Assembly: GCF_000377625.1 (NCBI RefSeq)
Contig: NZ_KB898333.1
Span: forward strand, 1 to 64,000
From: Prevotella veroralis DSM 19559 = JCM 6290
GTDB taxonomy: Bacteria > Bacteroidota > Bacteroidia > Bacteroidales > Bacteroidaceae
Reading direction: 5' to 3'
Length of the DNA stretch: 64,000 nt
This document shows positions 24,494 through 32,274 of this stretch, in pieces. Position 1 is the first letter of the stretch. Each line of letters begins with the position of its first letter. The notes below the pieces were generated by a model. It was not told where the DNA came from and did no database searches. It saw nothing but the letters and a program-made list of their open reading frames with translations. The translations under genes and the position numbers were made by a program.

Positions 24494-24531
24494 CTCCCAG
24501 AATCGAATACTAACTTTAACAAGCATAGACA

Positions 24532-26037
24532 ATGGAGAATAACCTTACTTTGCGCTCAGCTAATAGGCTGGAGGCGCACCTTAAAAAGAATGCACACGAG
24601 TTTACAAAAGATGACATCAAGCAGGTTGTAAGTGACTTGAACATCAGAATGATAAACTTTATGTATCCCGCTGGTGATGGTCGATTGAAGACCTTAAACT
24701 TTATGCTTCACTCACCAGAGTACTTGGAGACAATCCTAACCAGTGGTGAACGTGTGGACGGATCGTCACTTTTCAGCTTTATAGCTGCGGCTAGTAGTGA
24801 CCTTTATGTTATGCCTCGTTTCTCAACGGCATTCATTGATCCGTTCTCAGAAATACCTACTCTTTGTATGCTCTGCTCATTCTTTGATCGTGATGGAAAC
24901 CCTCTCGCATCATCACCCGAGCACACTCTTTGCAAGGCAATGGCTGCCTTTAAGAAGGTTACAGGCATGGAGTTCCATGCAATGGGAGAGTTGGAATACT
25001 ATGTTATCCGCGATGATGAAGGTGTTTTCCCGGCTGATGATCAGCATGGATATCACGAGAGTTCACCTTTTGCAAAGGGTAATGACTTCCGCATGCGTGC
25101 TATGCAGTTGATTGCAGAATGTGGTGGAAAGATCAAATACGGGCACTCTGAAGTGGGCAACTTCGTTGAGAATGGACGCTGTTATGAGCAGAACGAAATA
25201 GAGTTCTTGCCTGTTCCTGCCAATGAATGTGCCGAACAGTTGCTCATTGCTAAGTGGATTATTCGTAGTCTTGGATATGAAGAAGGACTCGATGTGACCT
25301 TTGCTCCGAAGATAACAGTGGGTAAGGCGGGTTCAGGAATGCACATCCACATGCGCATAATGAAGGATGGAAAGAACATGATGTTAGACAATGGTAAGTT
25401 GTCATTGGACGCTCGCAAGGCTATTGCTGGTATGATGGATCTGGCAGAGAGTATCACTGCCTTCGGCAATAAAAACCCAACATCTTACTTCCGCCTCGTG
25501 CCACATCAGGAGGCTCCAACGAATGTTTGCTGGGGTATGAGCAATCGTTCTGTACTGGTTCGTGTGCCTTTAGGCTGGACTTCAGGTGAGGATATGTGCC
25601 ATAAAGCCAATGAGATTGAGCCACTCACACAGCGTGATTACTCTGGTAAACAAACTGTTGAGATGCGTTCACCAGACGCTTCTGCTGACATCTATCAGCT
25701 TTTGGCTGGTCTTTGTGTTGCTTGTCGTCATGGTTTCGAGATGGCTAATGCAGAAGAAGAAGCCGAAAGAACCTTCGCAGATGGTGATATTCACGATCCA
25801 AAGAATGCCGAGCGTTATGCCACCTTAGCGCAATTACCTGATAGTTGTGCGGCGTCAGCTGATTGCTTAGAGCGTCAACGTAAGGTTTATGAAGAGCATG
25901 ATGTATTCTCTTCTGCTATGATTGATGGTATCATCAAACAACTTCGTTCCTTCAACGATCGCACTTTGCGTCAGGATATTGAAGGTAAAGAAATGATGAT
26001 GGAAAAGCTTGTTCGTCAGTACTTCCACTGCGGATAA
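24532..26037 (+). CDS. glnA: Glutamine synthetase, type I-like
   Basis: 501 residues. Catalytic-domain signatures: EFHAMGELEYYVI (metal Glu), SEVGNFVENGRCYEQNEIEF, GSGMHIHMRI (His in the active site), NPTSYFRLVPHQEAPTNVCWG and QTVEMRSPDASADIYQLLAGLC (substrate Arg). It makes glutamine from glutamate, ammonia and ATP in the cytoplasm. The N-terminal beta-grasp part is short and divergent, as in the GSI-like enzymes of Bacteroidetes. No typical adenylylation-site segment was identified by eye. It is a single gene with a terminator at 26072-26097. Confidence 0.9.
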   Translation: MENNLTLRSANRLEAHLKKNAHEFTKDDIKQVVSDLNIRMINFMYPAGDGRLKTLNFMLHSPEYLETILTSGERVDGSSLFSFIAAASSDLYVMPRFSTAFIDPFSEIPTLCMLCSFFDRDGNPLASSPEHTLCKAMAAFKKVTGMEFHAMGELEYYVIRDDEGVFPADDQHGYHESSPFAKGNDFRMRAMQLIAECGGKIKYGHSEVGNFVENGRCYEQNEIEFLPVPANECAEQLLIAKWIIRSLGYEEGLDVTFAPKITVGKAGSGMHIHMRIMKDGKNMMLDNGKLSLDARKAIAGMMDLAESITAFGNKNPTSYFRLVPHQEAPTNVCWGMSNRSVLVRVPLGWTSGEDMCHKANEIEPLTQRDYSGKQTVEMRSPDASADIYQLLAGLCVACRHGFEMANAEEEAERTFADGDIHDPKNAERYATLAQLPDSCAASADCLERQRKVYEEHDVFSSAMIDGIIKQLRSFNDRTLRQDIEGKEMMMEKLVRQYFHCG

Positions 26038-26071
26038 TATCCATAAATAGGTCTTTCCCTATAGAACGAGT

Positions 26072-26097
26072 CCCAGATAACAAATGAGTTACCTGGG
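26072..26097 (+). terminator. glnA terminator
   Basis: CCCAG-TAAC pairs with GTTA-CTGGG (one A-C mismatch), followed by ATTCTCTTTTATT. Confidence 0.8.
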
Positions 26098-26266
26098 ATT
26101 CTCTTTTATTCTAAACTCCTTTATCCTCTCTTGACACATAGACATAAGATTGCAATACATACTTTGTAGTACCTTCATTAAATACGACTTGGCATTCTAC
26201 AGGAATATAAGAAAAGTACTCTTCACATTTAGAATATACTCATTCCTTATGTAGACAACGCCAAAC

Positions 26267-26364
26267 AGTAGGGACAGACGCCCTCGTCTGTCCACTAAAT
26301 AGAATATTCCTTATTAACTAATCAGGGGTAAATGGGCGGACAGACGAGGGCGTCTGTCCCTACT
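26267..26364. repeat. REPIN-like 98-bp inverted element, copy 2
   Basis: It has the same ends and core as 20159-20256 but in inverted orientation. Here the flanks GCCAAAC (26260-26266) and GTTTGGC (26365-26371) extend the terminal inverted repeat by 7 bp. Each end is a GGACAGACG/CGTCTGTCC hairpin. The right flank overlaps a sigma-54-like promoter. Confidence 0.88.
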
Positions 26365-26367
26365 GTT

Positions 26368-26383
26368 TGGCACATACTTTGCT
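26368..26383 (+). promoter_or_regulatory. Candidate sigma-54 (-24/-12) promoter of the nitroreductase gene
   Basis: TGGCAC, five bases, TTGCT: a full match to the -24/-12 consensus, 32 bases upstream of the ATG at 26415. A sigma-54 activator is encoded at 11891-13138. It is a single site found by eye and may be chance; an overlapping imperfect -7-like ATACTTTG is the alternative. Confidence 0.45.
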
Positions 26384-26414
26384 TTTCTATATGCAAATCA
26401 AAGTTTAAAAGATA

Positions 26415-27140
26415 ATGAGTTTACTGGACATTTTGAATCACAGAAGGGCTGTTAGACATTATGATGCTGATAAGCCAATTGATAAAGAAGTAGTAAGAAA
26501 TTGTATAGAACAGGCAACCTTAGCTCCAACAAGTTCTAACATGCAACTTTGGGAGGCTTATCATGTCACGGATAAGAATGTTTTGAAGGAGTTATCCCAT
26601 GCTTGTTTGGATCAGTTATCAGCACGTTCAGTACAACAGATGGTTGTGTTTGTCACTCGCCAAGACCAATATAAACAACATGCGCAAGCAGCACTTGCAT
26701 TTGAAAGAAACAATATCAAGAGTTATAGTCCCACCGAGAAACAAGAGAATCGCATAAAGAAACAGGAGATGTATTACACTAAATTAATACCTTTTCTTTA
26801 CTCTCGTTGCTTCGGATTGTGGGGACTTGTCCGTAAGACATTGGCTCAATGTGTTGGATTATTCCGCCCTATGATGCGACAAGTAAGCGAAGGTGACCTG
26901 CGTGTCAGCGTACATAAGAGTTGCGCATTAGCCGCTCAGACATTTATGTTGGCTATGAGTGAGGCTGGCTATGACACCTGTCCTCTTGAAGGGTTCGATA
27001 GTCTTTTGGTAAAGAAAGCATTAAATCTTCCTTACAACGCAGAGGTTAGTATGGTCATTACCTGTGGTATCCGTGCAACTGATGGCGTATGGGGTGCCCG
27101 TTATCGTCGTCCTTTCAAAGAAACATATCACCACGTTTAA
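26415..27140 (+). CDS. Nitroreductase-family flavoprotein
   Basis: 241 residues. The N-terminus HRRAVRHYDADKPIDKEVVRNCIEQATLAPTSSNMQLWE is the FMN-binding nitroreductase signature. The C-terminal VSMVITCGIRATDGVWGARYRRP carries the glycine-rich flavin contact. Members use NAD(P)H to reduce nitro compounds, quinones or flavins; the natural substrate here is unknown. A middle insert (EKQENRIKKQEMYYTKLIPFLY ... RKTLAQCVGLFRPMMRQ) is longer than in the minimal family and may change dimer or substrate contacts. It is a single gene behind REPIN copy 2. Confidence 0.88.
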   Translation: MSLLDILNHRRAVRHYDADKPIDKEVVRNCIEQATLAPTSSNMQLWEAYHVTDKNVLKELSHACLDQLSARSVQQMVVFVTRQDQYKQHAQAALAFERNNIKSYSPTEKQENRIKKQEMYYTKLIPFLYSRCFGLWGLVRKTLAQCVGLFRPMMRQVSEGDLRVSVHKSCALAAQTFMLAMSEAGYDTCPLEGFDSLLVKKALNLPYNAEVSMVITCGIRATDGVWGARYRRPFKETYHHV

Positions 27141-27216
27141 GGGTTCATTCGATACATGTCTATAACGGAAGAATAAGTTTTTATCATCTTCTTTTATGCT
27201 TTCCAGAGAAAAGAAG

Positions 27217-27224
27217 TATCTTTG
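27217..27224 (+). promoter_or_regulatory. -7 box upstream of UDP-sugar dehydrogenase
   Basis: TATCTTTG, 22 bases before the ATG at 27246. No clear -33 box. Confidence 0.5.
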
Positions 27225-27245
27225 CAAATAATCTGAACAATAGAC

Positions 27246-28505
27246 ATGGATAAGGATATAAAAGACTTAAAGATTGCTGTTGCTGGGACTGGTTATGTCG
27301 GTCTCAGCATTGCTACGTTATTGAGCCAGCACCATCAAGTAACGGCTGTTGACGTAATAAAGGAGAAAGTTGAGCTGATTAACAATCGTCGTTCACCGAT
27401 TCAAGATGATTATATTGAGCAGTATTTGGCTGAAAAGGAACTGAATCTTACAGCTACGATGGATGCAGAGACAGCTTATAAAGATGCCGACTTTGTAGTC
27501 ATCGCCACACCAACAAACTATGATCCTGTCAAGAATTACTTTGATACACGTCATGTGGAAGAAGTCATCGAAGTGGTGAAGAAGGTAAATCCTAATGCCA
27601 TCATGGTGATTAAGTCTACCATTCCTGTGGGCTACACAGAGAACATTCGAACTAAATATAACTGCGAGAATATTCTCTTTGCACCAGAGTTTCTGCGTGA
27701 AAGTAAGGCTTTGTATGATAATCTTTATCCTAGTCGTATCATCGTTGGACGCCCAGAAGGTAACGAGCGACTCGATCGCGCCGCTCATCTTTTTGCCCAA
27801 TTATTACAAGAAGGAGCTATCGAAGAGAATATCCCTACCCTCTTCATGGGACTTACCGAGGCCGAAGCTGTAAAGCTATTCGCCAATACCTACCTTGCAT
27901 TACGTGTAAGTTATTTCAACGAGTTGGACACTTATGCAGAAGTGAAAGGACTCAACACATCAAACATTATCCAAGGAGTTTGCCTCGATCCACGTATCGG
28001 CTCTTTCTATAACAATCCATCATTTGGATATGGCGGATATTGTTTACCAAAGGATACGAAGCAGTTGCTTGCTAATTACGCAGATGTTCCCGAGAATCTT
28101 ATCCAGGCAATCGTAGAAAGCAATCGCACACGTAAGGACTTTATTGCCGACCAAGTATTACACACAGCTGGTTACTATGATTATTACGATCGAGGCGATT
28201 ATAACCCCGATGAAGAGAAGGAATGTATCATCGGAGTATACCGCCTAACGATGAAGTCGAATAGTGATAACTTCCGCCAAAGTTCAATCCAAGGAGTCAT
28301 GAAACGCATTAAAGCAAAGGGAGCACAGGTCATTATCTATGAGCCAACACTCGAAGATGGTGCCACTTTCTTTGGTAGTTTGGTAGTCAATAATCTTAAT
28401 GATTTCAAGCAACGTTGCCATGCAATCATTGCGAACCGATATGACAAATGCTTGGATGACGTGAAAGAAAAAGTCTATACAAGAGATATCTTCAGACGGG
28501 ATTAA
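27246..28505 (+). CDS. UDP-glucose/GDP-mannose-type nucleotide-sugar dehydrogenase
   Basis: 419 residues. N-terminal Rossmann motif GTGYVG (14-19), ATPTNYD (88-94), KSTIPVG (123-129), FAPEFLRE, and the catalytic [10 protein letters not shown] with Cys at about residue 266. It oxidises a UDP-sugar to the uronic acid with two NAD+ for surface polysaccharide. The C-terminal region ([26 protein letters not shown]) fits UDP-glucose 6-dehydrogenase of the short Ugd type best, but UDP-sugar specificity is inferred. It is a single gene followed by a terminator. Confidence 0.88.
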   Translation: MDKDIKDLKIAVAGTGYVGLSIATLLSQHHQVTAVDVIKEKVELINNRRSPIQDDYIEQYLAEKELNLTATMDAETAYKDADFVVIATPTNYDPVKNYFDTRHVEEVIEVVKKVNPNAIMVIKSTIPVGYTENIRTKYNCENILFAPEFLRESKALYDNLYPSRIIVGRPEGNERLDRAAHLFAQLLQEGAIEENIPTLFMGLTEAEAVKLFANTYLALRVSYFNELDTYAEVKGLNTSNIIQGVCLDPRIGSFYNNPSFGYGGYCLPKDTKQLLANYADVPENLIQAIVESNRTRKDFIADQVLHTAGYYDYYDRGDYNPDEEKECIIGVYRLTMKSNSDNFRQSSIQGVMKRIKAKGAQVIIYEPTLEDGATFFGSLVVNNLNDFKQRCHAIIANRYDKCLDDVKEKVYTRDIFRRD

Positions 28506-28530
28506 TACTCCTTTCTCCCCCGAAATAGCA

Positions 28531-28560
28531 AGCACCAAGTGAGTAATCATTTGGTGTTTT
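28531..28560 (+). terminator. Terminator after UDP-sugar dehydrogenase (copy 1 of a repeated hairpin)
   Basis: CACCAA-g-TGA / TCA-t-TTGGTG hairpin with a following T run. A 28-bp stretch (28531-28558) is repeated at 31097-31124 with 4 differences. Confidence 0.8.
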
Positions 28561-28567
28561 TTCATTT

Positions 28568-28650
28568 TTGCTGTCACTTCTATCACACACAATGGCCTAA
28601 TACCATTCTAACAATCAATGACTTAAACACAAATGTTAATATGACAGCAA
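28568..28650. repeat. 83-bp element with TTGCTGTCA ends, copy 1
   Basis: The ends are perfect 9-bp inverted repeats TTGCTGTCA and TGACAGCAA. A copy of exactly the same length lies at 47259-47341. Conserved inner parts are TnCTATCAC after the left end and AAATGTTAA before the right end; the middle has diverged. Confidence 0.7.
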
Positions 28651-28682
28651 CACAAACAAAAACTAAATCTGACGTTTCTAAG

Positions 28683-28792
28683 TATTGAAAGTATCAAAAG
28701 CAAATATCGCTTCCAGAAAAAGGTACTATCGTTTCAATGAAAAAGTACTATCGTTTTTAAAAAAAGATACTATCACTTCAATATAAACGAAA
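28683..28792. repeat. Five 22-bp phased units upstream of the sulfatase-fold gene
   Basis: TATC/TATT starts lie at 28683, 28705, 28727, 28749 and 28771, exactly 22 bp apart. Unit 4 is a near-perfect 21-bp dyad (TATC-g-TTTTT / AAAAA-a-GATA). Unit 3 has TTTCA-A-TGAAA and unit 1 has TTGA/TCAA. It ends about 50 bp before the -7 box at 28841. Confidence 0.8.
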
Positions 28793-28840
28793 TTACCTAA
28801 AGTTTTTATAGAAATAAAGTCTTTTATAATAAAATTTACC

Positions 28841-28848
28841 TATCTTTG
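28841..28848 (+). promoter_or_regulatory. -7 box of the sulfatase-fold gene
   Basis: TATCTTTG. The predicted start near 28855 leaves a leader of about 270-300 nt to the likely ATG. That leader contains an ATTATCCTT/AAGGATAAT stem (28923-28931 with 28960-28968) and CCCTT/AAGGG (28998-29012). Confidence 0.55.
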
Positions 28849-29157
28849 CAAACAGACTTTCAGTATATCTGTGCGCAGGTGTACGTTATAACGAGTCTAA
28901 CACTTTAAAAAGAGAGTTTGATATTATCCTTCGTCCGAAATGTGGAAGTTTCAACTACCAAGGATAATGGCAATACGCTCACGCTTAGATTATTGTTCCC
29001 TTACACCAAGGGTATAATATATCTTAATGCAGTTGGATATTGTTTGTTATTCGGTGAAAAGCAATCCAAAACTTCGTGTAGAATAACATTCAATAGTTCC
29101 CCACTCTTTTTATATAAACCTATACGAATGATCTTAGAAACTGATAAAAAATTAATT

Positions 29158-30840
29158 ATGACAAGACAAACTCCTAAATGCTCCTGTAAACAACAAAGAA
29201 AGTTATTGTCTTTATTCCTCCACCAGTTTGAGGGAAGAGTTTTTATCTACCTCCTCCTAATTAATCTTATTTCAAACTGCACCTACGCCTATACTTATCA
29301 TCCTCTCTTCGCCATCTTATTAATGGTGTGCTTGTCAAGTACGATAGCCTTATTAGAAAATATAATATTTAATTGTCTCAACAAAAATAGAATCTTGGGG
29401 AGATTGTTTTTGATTGTTACTGTATTATGTTACACTCTACTTATTCTCACAGACTATTTCTGTATTTTTAATTTCCAAACAACTTTCAACCAAGATAAGC
29501 TGGATATTTTAAGAGAAACAACTCCAAAAGAAACAAAAGAATTTCTTCAAACATACTTAACGTTCGGAATAGTATCTGTAGGGATTATCTGTATTCTCTT
29601 AATGCATGGAATATTATTTTTCTTATCTAACATCATAGCAAACAAGAAATGGACACACAATATCTTCGCGATCACATCAGCTATAGGGTTTATAACTTGG
29701 GGATTCATGGTTTTCAGCTATATCAAATTTCATAATGGATTTACTATACCACAATACACATCAATCACTCGTATTGCATATTCTTATCAGGTATCAAAGC
29801 AACGACTAAATGATATAAAACACCTTTACACCATATGTGATAAAATTCCTGTCTCACAAGATTTTACTGATAAACCAAACGTGGTAGTTCTTATTGGAGA
29901 ATCTGCTTCTATATATCATTCAGGAATATTTGGTTACAAATATAATACTACTCCAAACCTAAAACGAATGGAAGCTGAAGGTAATTTAATTCCTTTTGAT
30001 AATGCTGTTTCCGTAGATGATCACACTCATGGTGCTATGGAATCCGTCTTTTCCTTAGACTCTTTACATATAGGATTCAATAGCACACCATTATTTCCTG
30101 CCGTATATAAAAATGGGACATACACGACTCATTGTTATGATAATCAATACTTCGTTGGTGGAATAAACTTCTTATCAGATCCCATTCTATCTAAATTAAT
30201 GTTTACAACTCGTAATCGTAAAGGTTATTTATATGATGAAGAACTTATTCGTTCCATAAAAGTATCAAGGGAACCTTCTTTATATATTATTCATCTAATG
30301 GGACAACATTATACTTATACACAACGTTATCCCCCAAAGTGGAATAAATTCCAAGCAAAAGAATACAATAAAGATCGTTGGAATGAAAGACAAAGAACAT
30401 TAATCGCCCAATATGACAATGCCACATTATACAATGACTTCGTTATTACATCATTAATTAACAAGTTTAAGGATACTAACAGCATTCTCATTTATTTCTC
30501 AGACCATGGAGAAGAAGTATTTGAACTTCGAGACTACAATGGACATGGGAATGCTGCACTTTCGCCAAACTTAAAATATCAGATTAGAGTTCCATTGATG
30601 ATATGGATGTCTAACTCCTATAAGAGAAAACATAAAGATATTTACAATAAAGCAGTGGCAAACAAACACACACCTATTATAACAGATGATGTTGCTCATA
30701 CAATTCTTAGTATTGGAGGAATGCAAACTGCATGGTATAAACCGCAAAGAGATTTTCTTAATACAAAGTATAACAAGAGAAGGCATAGAATTGTATTAAA
30801 TACGATTGACTACGATTCTTATAAGCCTACAAAAGATTAA
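29158..30840 (+). CDS. Sulfatase-fold phosphoethanolamine-transferase-like membrane protein
   Basis: About 560 residues from the ATG at 29158. The open frame reaches back to a TTG at 28918, but residues 1-70 of that form look non-coding; an ATG at 29128 is the other choice. Four to five N-terminal membrane segments are followed by a periplasmic alkaline-phosphatase-superfamily domain: VVVLIGESASIYHSGIFGY (metal Glu), DHTHGAMESVFS (probable nucleophile Thr), YFSDHGEEV (metal Asp/His) and a later NGHGN. This matches EptA/LTA-synthase-like enzymes that add phosphoethanolamine to lipid A or glycans. The gene is clearly more AT-rich than its neighbours and lies between two copies of a terminator hairpin, which hints at acquisition. 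Confidence 0.82.
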   Translation: MTRQTPKCSCKQQRKLLSLFLHQFEGRVFIYLLLINLISNCTYAYTYHPLFAILLMVCLSSTIALLENIIFNCLNKNRILGRLFLIVTVLCYTLLILTDYFCIFNFQTTFNQDKLDILRETTPKETKEFLQTYLTFGIVSVGIICILLMHGILFFLSNIIANKKWTHNIFAITSAIGFITWGFMVFSYIKFHNGFTIPQYTSITRIAYSYQVSKQRLNDIKHLYTICDKIPVSQDFTDKPNVVVLIGESASIYHSGIFGYKYNTTPNLKRMEAEGNLIPFDNAVSVDDHTHGAMESVFSLDSLHIGFNSTPLFPAVYKNGTYTTHCYDNQYFVGGINFLSDPILSKLMFTTRNRKGYLYDEELIRSIKVSREPSLYIIHLMGQHYTYTQRYPPKWNKFQAKEYNKDRWNERQRTLIAQYDNATLYNDFVITSLINKFKDTNSILIYFSDHGEEVFELRDYNGHGNAALSPNLKYQIRVPLMIWMSNSYKRKHKDIYNKAVANKHTPIITDDVAHTILSIGGMQTAWYKPQRDFLNTKYNKRRHRIVLNTIDYDSYKPTKD

Positions 30841-31248
30841 CTATAATGGATACTTCCTTTTGAGAAATATCTAAAGACAATATAACATTATAGAAATCAC
30901 TTGTAAAACGTATAGGATGGACGATACATACAACTACTATGAAGTGTTCTGCGTATGAACAGGCTCTCTTAATGATAAAGCATATAGTCATATAAATGAG
31001 TATGATAATACTCATAATTATTTAAGAAAGAGGTTTATTAGATATTAATAGATCGAAAAGAATAGGACGACAACATAACTATTTCTAAAAGATAATAGCA
31101 CCAAATGAGCAATCATTCAGTGTTATTATTTTATAGAGGAAAGCCTTAAATACTAAAAGGGCTTATCTCACGACAAGCCCATTTATAATACAAAAACATT
31201 ATGAAATAATTTATTTCGCGAACAAGATTATCACTTAATAATTATGGC
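30841..31248. other. Convergent gap with hairpins
   Basis: It holds ATGAGTAT-GATA-ATACTCAT (30996-31015), the repeated terminator (31097-31124) and GGGCTT/AAGCCC (31159-31180). No ORF with coding character is seen. Confidence 0.6.
31097..31124. terminator. Repeated terminator-like hairpin, copy 2
   Basis: 24 of 28 bases match 28531-28558. The stem is imperfect (AATGA/TCATT core) and followed by ATTATTTT. It lies about 260 bases after the sulfatase-fold gene. Confidence 0.55.
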
Positions 31249-31611
31249 TTATGTCGCACATTTGCAAGTGCGACACTTGCGCTCGCAGTACCGCTCGCAC
31301 TGCACACGTATGTCATAACCCAACATTGCACCGAGAATAAAGTCTTCTTCGGGTGATAGTTGGTTAAGGGGTTTCGTTACCATTAACCGAATGGCATCAA
31401 GGCATTCCTTGCGTCCGAAGAACAGATTCATGCGATCTTTGCCAACTGGTTGAATGATATAAGGGATATTCTGATGCTCAAGTCGGAGTGTTGCGAATGC
31501 CTCATACTTTTTGTTACAAGTATAGAGAACCATCTGTCGAACCCCTTTCTGATACTCATAGATGTGATTCATCAAGACCTTCATATCGGCTGTCATCATA
31601 TCCGTCATCAT
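31249..31611 (-). CDS. DUF2023 protein, flavodoxin neighbour
   Basis: 120 residues. The body (HIYEYQKGVRQMVLYTCNKKYEAF ... IPYIIQPVGKDRMNLFFGRKECLDAI) matches DUF2023, a family found next to flavodoxin genes in Bacteroidetes. The C-terminus ends in a cysteine cluster (residues about 104-118: C-x3-C-x3-C-x2-C-x-C) that could bind a metal or an Fe-S cluster. It lies 43 bases downstream of flavodoxin on the same strand, so they are likely one operon and perhaps redox partners. Biochemical function is unknown. Confidence 0.82.
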   Translation of the reverse strand: MMTDMMTADMKVLMNHIYEYQKGVRQMVLYTCNKKYEAFATLRLEHQNIPYIIQPVGKDRMNLFFGRKECLDAIRLMVTKPLNQLSPEEDFILGAMLGYDIRVQCERYCERKCRTCKCAT

Positions 31612-31654
31612 AGTTATCCCTTCTATATAATGTAAGATAAATCTTCTTGCTAGA

Positions 31655-32143
31655 TTACAATGCTGGCTTGATAGCTTCTAACCATGCATCGATACGACCT
31701 TCTGTTTGGTCATCCTCGTTAACATCGTCCAATGCAAGACCAACAAACTTACCATCAACAACAGCCTCGCTATCATCGAATGTATAACCATCTGTTGATA
31801 CACCTGGGAGGATGTTAGCACCTTGTGCAGCGTCATAAATCTCCTTCATACCACCGCAGAAAGTATCAGAATAGCTTTCAGCATCACCACAGCCAAAGAT
31901 TGCTACAGTCTTACCAGATAGGTCGGCTTCTTTCAAAACATTGATACCATCATACCAATCGTCCTGTAATTCACCTGCACCCCATGTTGAAGTACCAAGG
32001 ATAAGATTATCATTTTCTGCTACAACATCAGCATTAAAGTCTGATACGTTAATAGCTTCAACACCTAACTTCTCAGCGATTGTGTTTGCAATAGCTTCAC
32101 ATGTACCGGTTGATGAACCGTAAACAACAATTGTCTTCTTCAT
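31655..32143 (-). CDS. fldA: Flavodoxin
   Basis: 162 residues. The FMN-phosphate loop GSSTGTCEAIA is at residues 9-19, LILGTSTWGAGELQDDW is the 50s-60s loop, and GCGDAESYSDTFCGGM is the 90s loop; the size and loop pattern fit a long-chain flavodoxin (a one-electron carrier). The acidic C-terminal helix (DDVNEDDQTEGRIDAWLEAI) is typical. It has its own minus-strand promoter (32191-32221) and precedes DUF2023. Confidence 0.94.
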   Translation of the reverse strand: MKKTIVVYGSSTGTCEAIANTIAEKLGVEAINVSDFNADVVAENDNLILGTSTWGAGELQDDWYDGINVLKEADLSGKTVAIFGCGDAESYSDTFCGGMKEIYDAAQGANILPGVSTDGYTFDDSEAVVDGKFVGLALDDVNEDDQTEGRIDAWLEAIKPAL

Positions 32144-32190
32144 ATTTCTTTTATTGATTTAATTTCTTGTTTGTTTATTATTTACGATTG

Positions 32191-32221
32191 CAAAGATACG
32201 ATGAAAAACTATTATCTGCAA
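32191..32221 (-). promoter_or_regulatory. Flavodoxin promoter
   Basis: Minus strand TTG (32219-32221), 20 bp, TATCTTTG (32191-32198). The leader is about 40 nt. Confidence 0.7.
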
Positions 32222-32274
32222 TACCTAAAAGTAATGGTTTATGCAAAATACCTACTTTTAGGGAGCTGTAAGTT

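Noticed and set aside
26150..26266. Extra promoter or small gene between glnA and REPIN copy 2
   Set aside because: Only an imperfect ATACTTTG is present and no ORF or terminator follows in a consistent way.
28918..29157. N-terminal extension of the phosphoethanolamine-transferase-like protein
   Set aside because: It would use a TTG start, lacks family-like text and has no ribosome site; the ATG at 29158 (or 29128) precedes the membrane segments.
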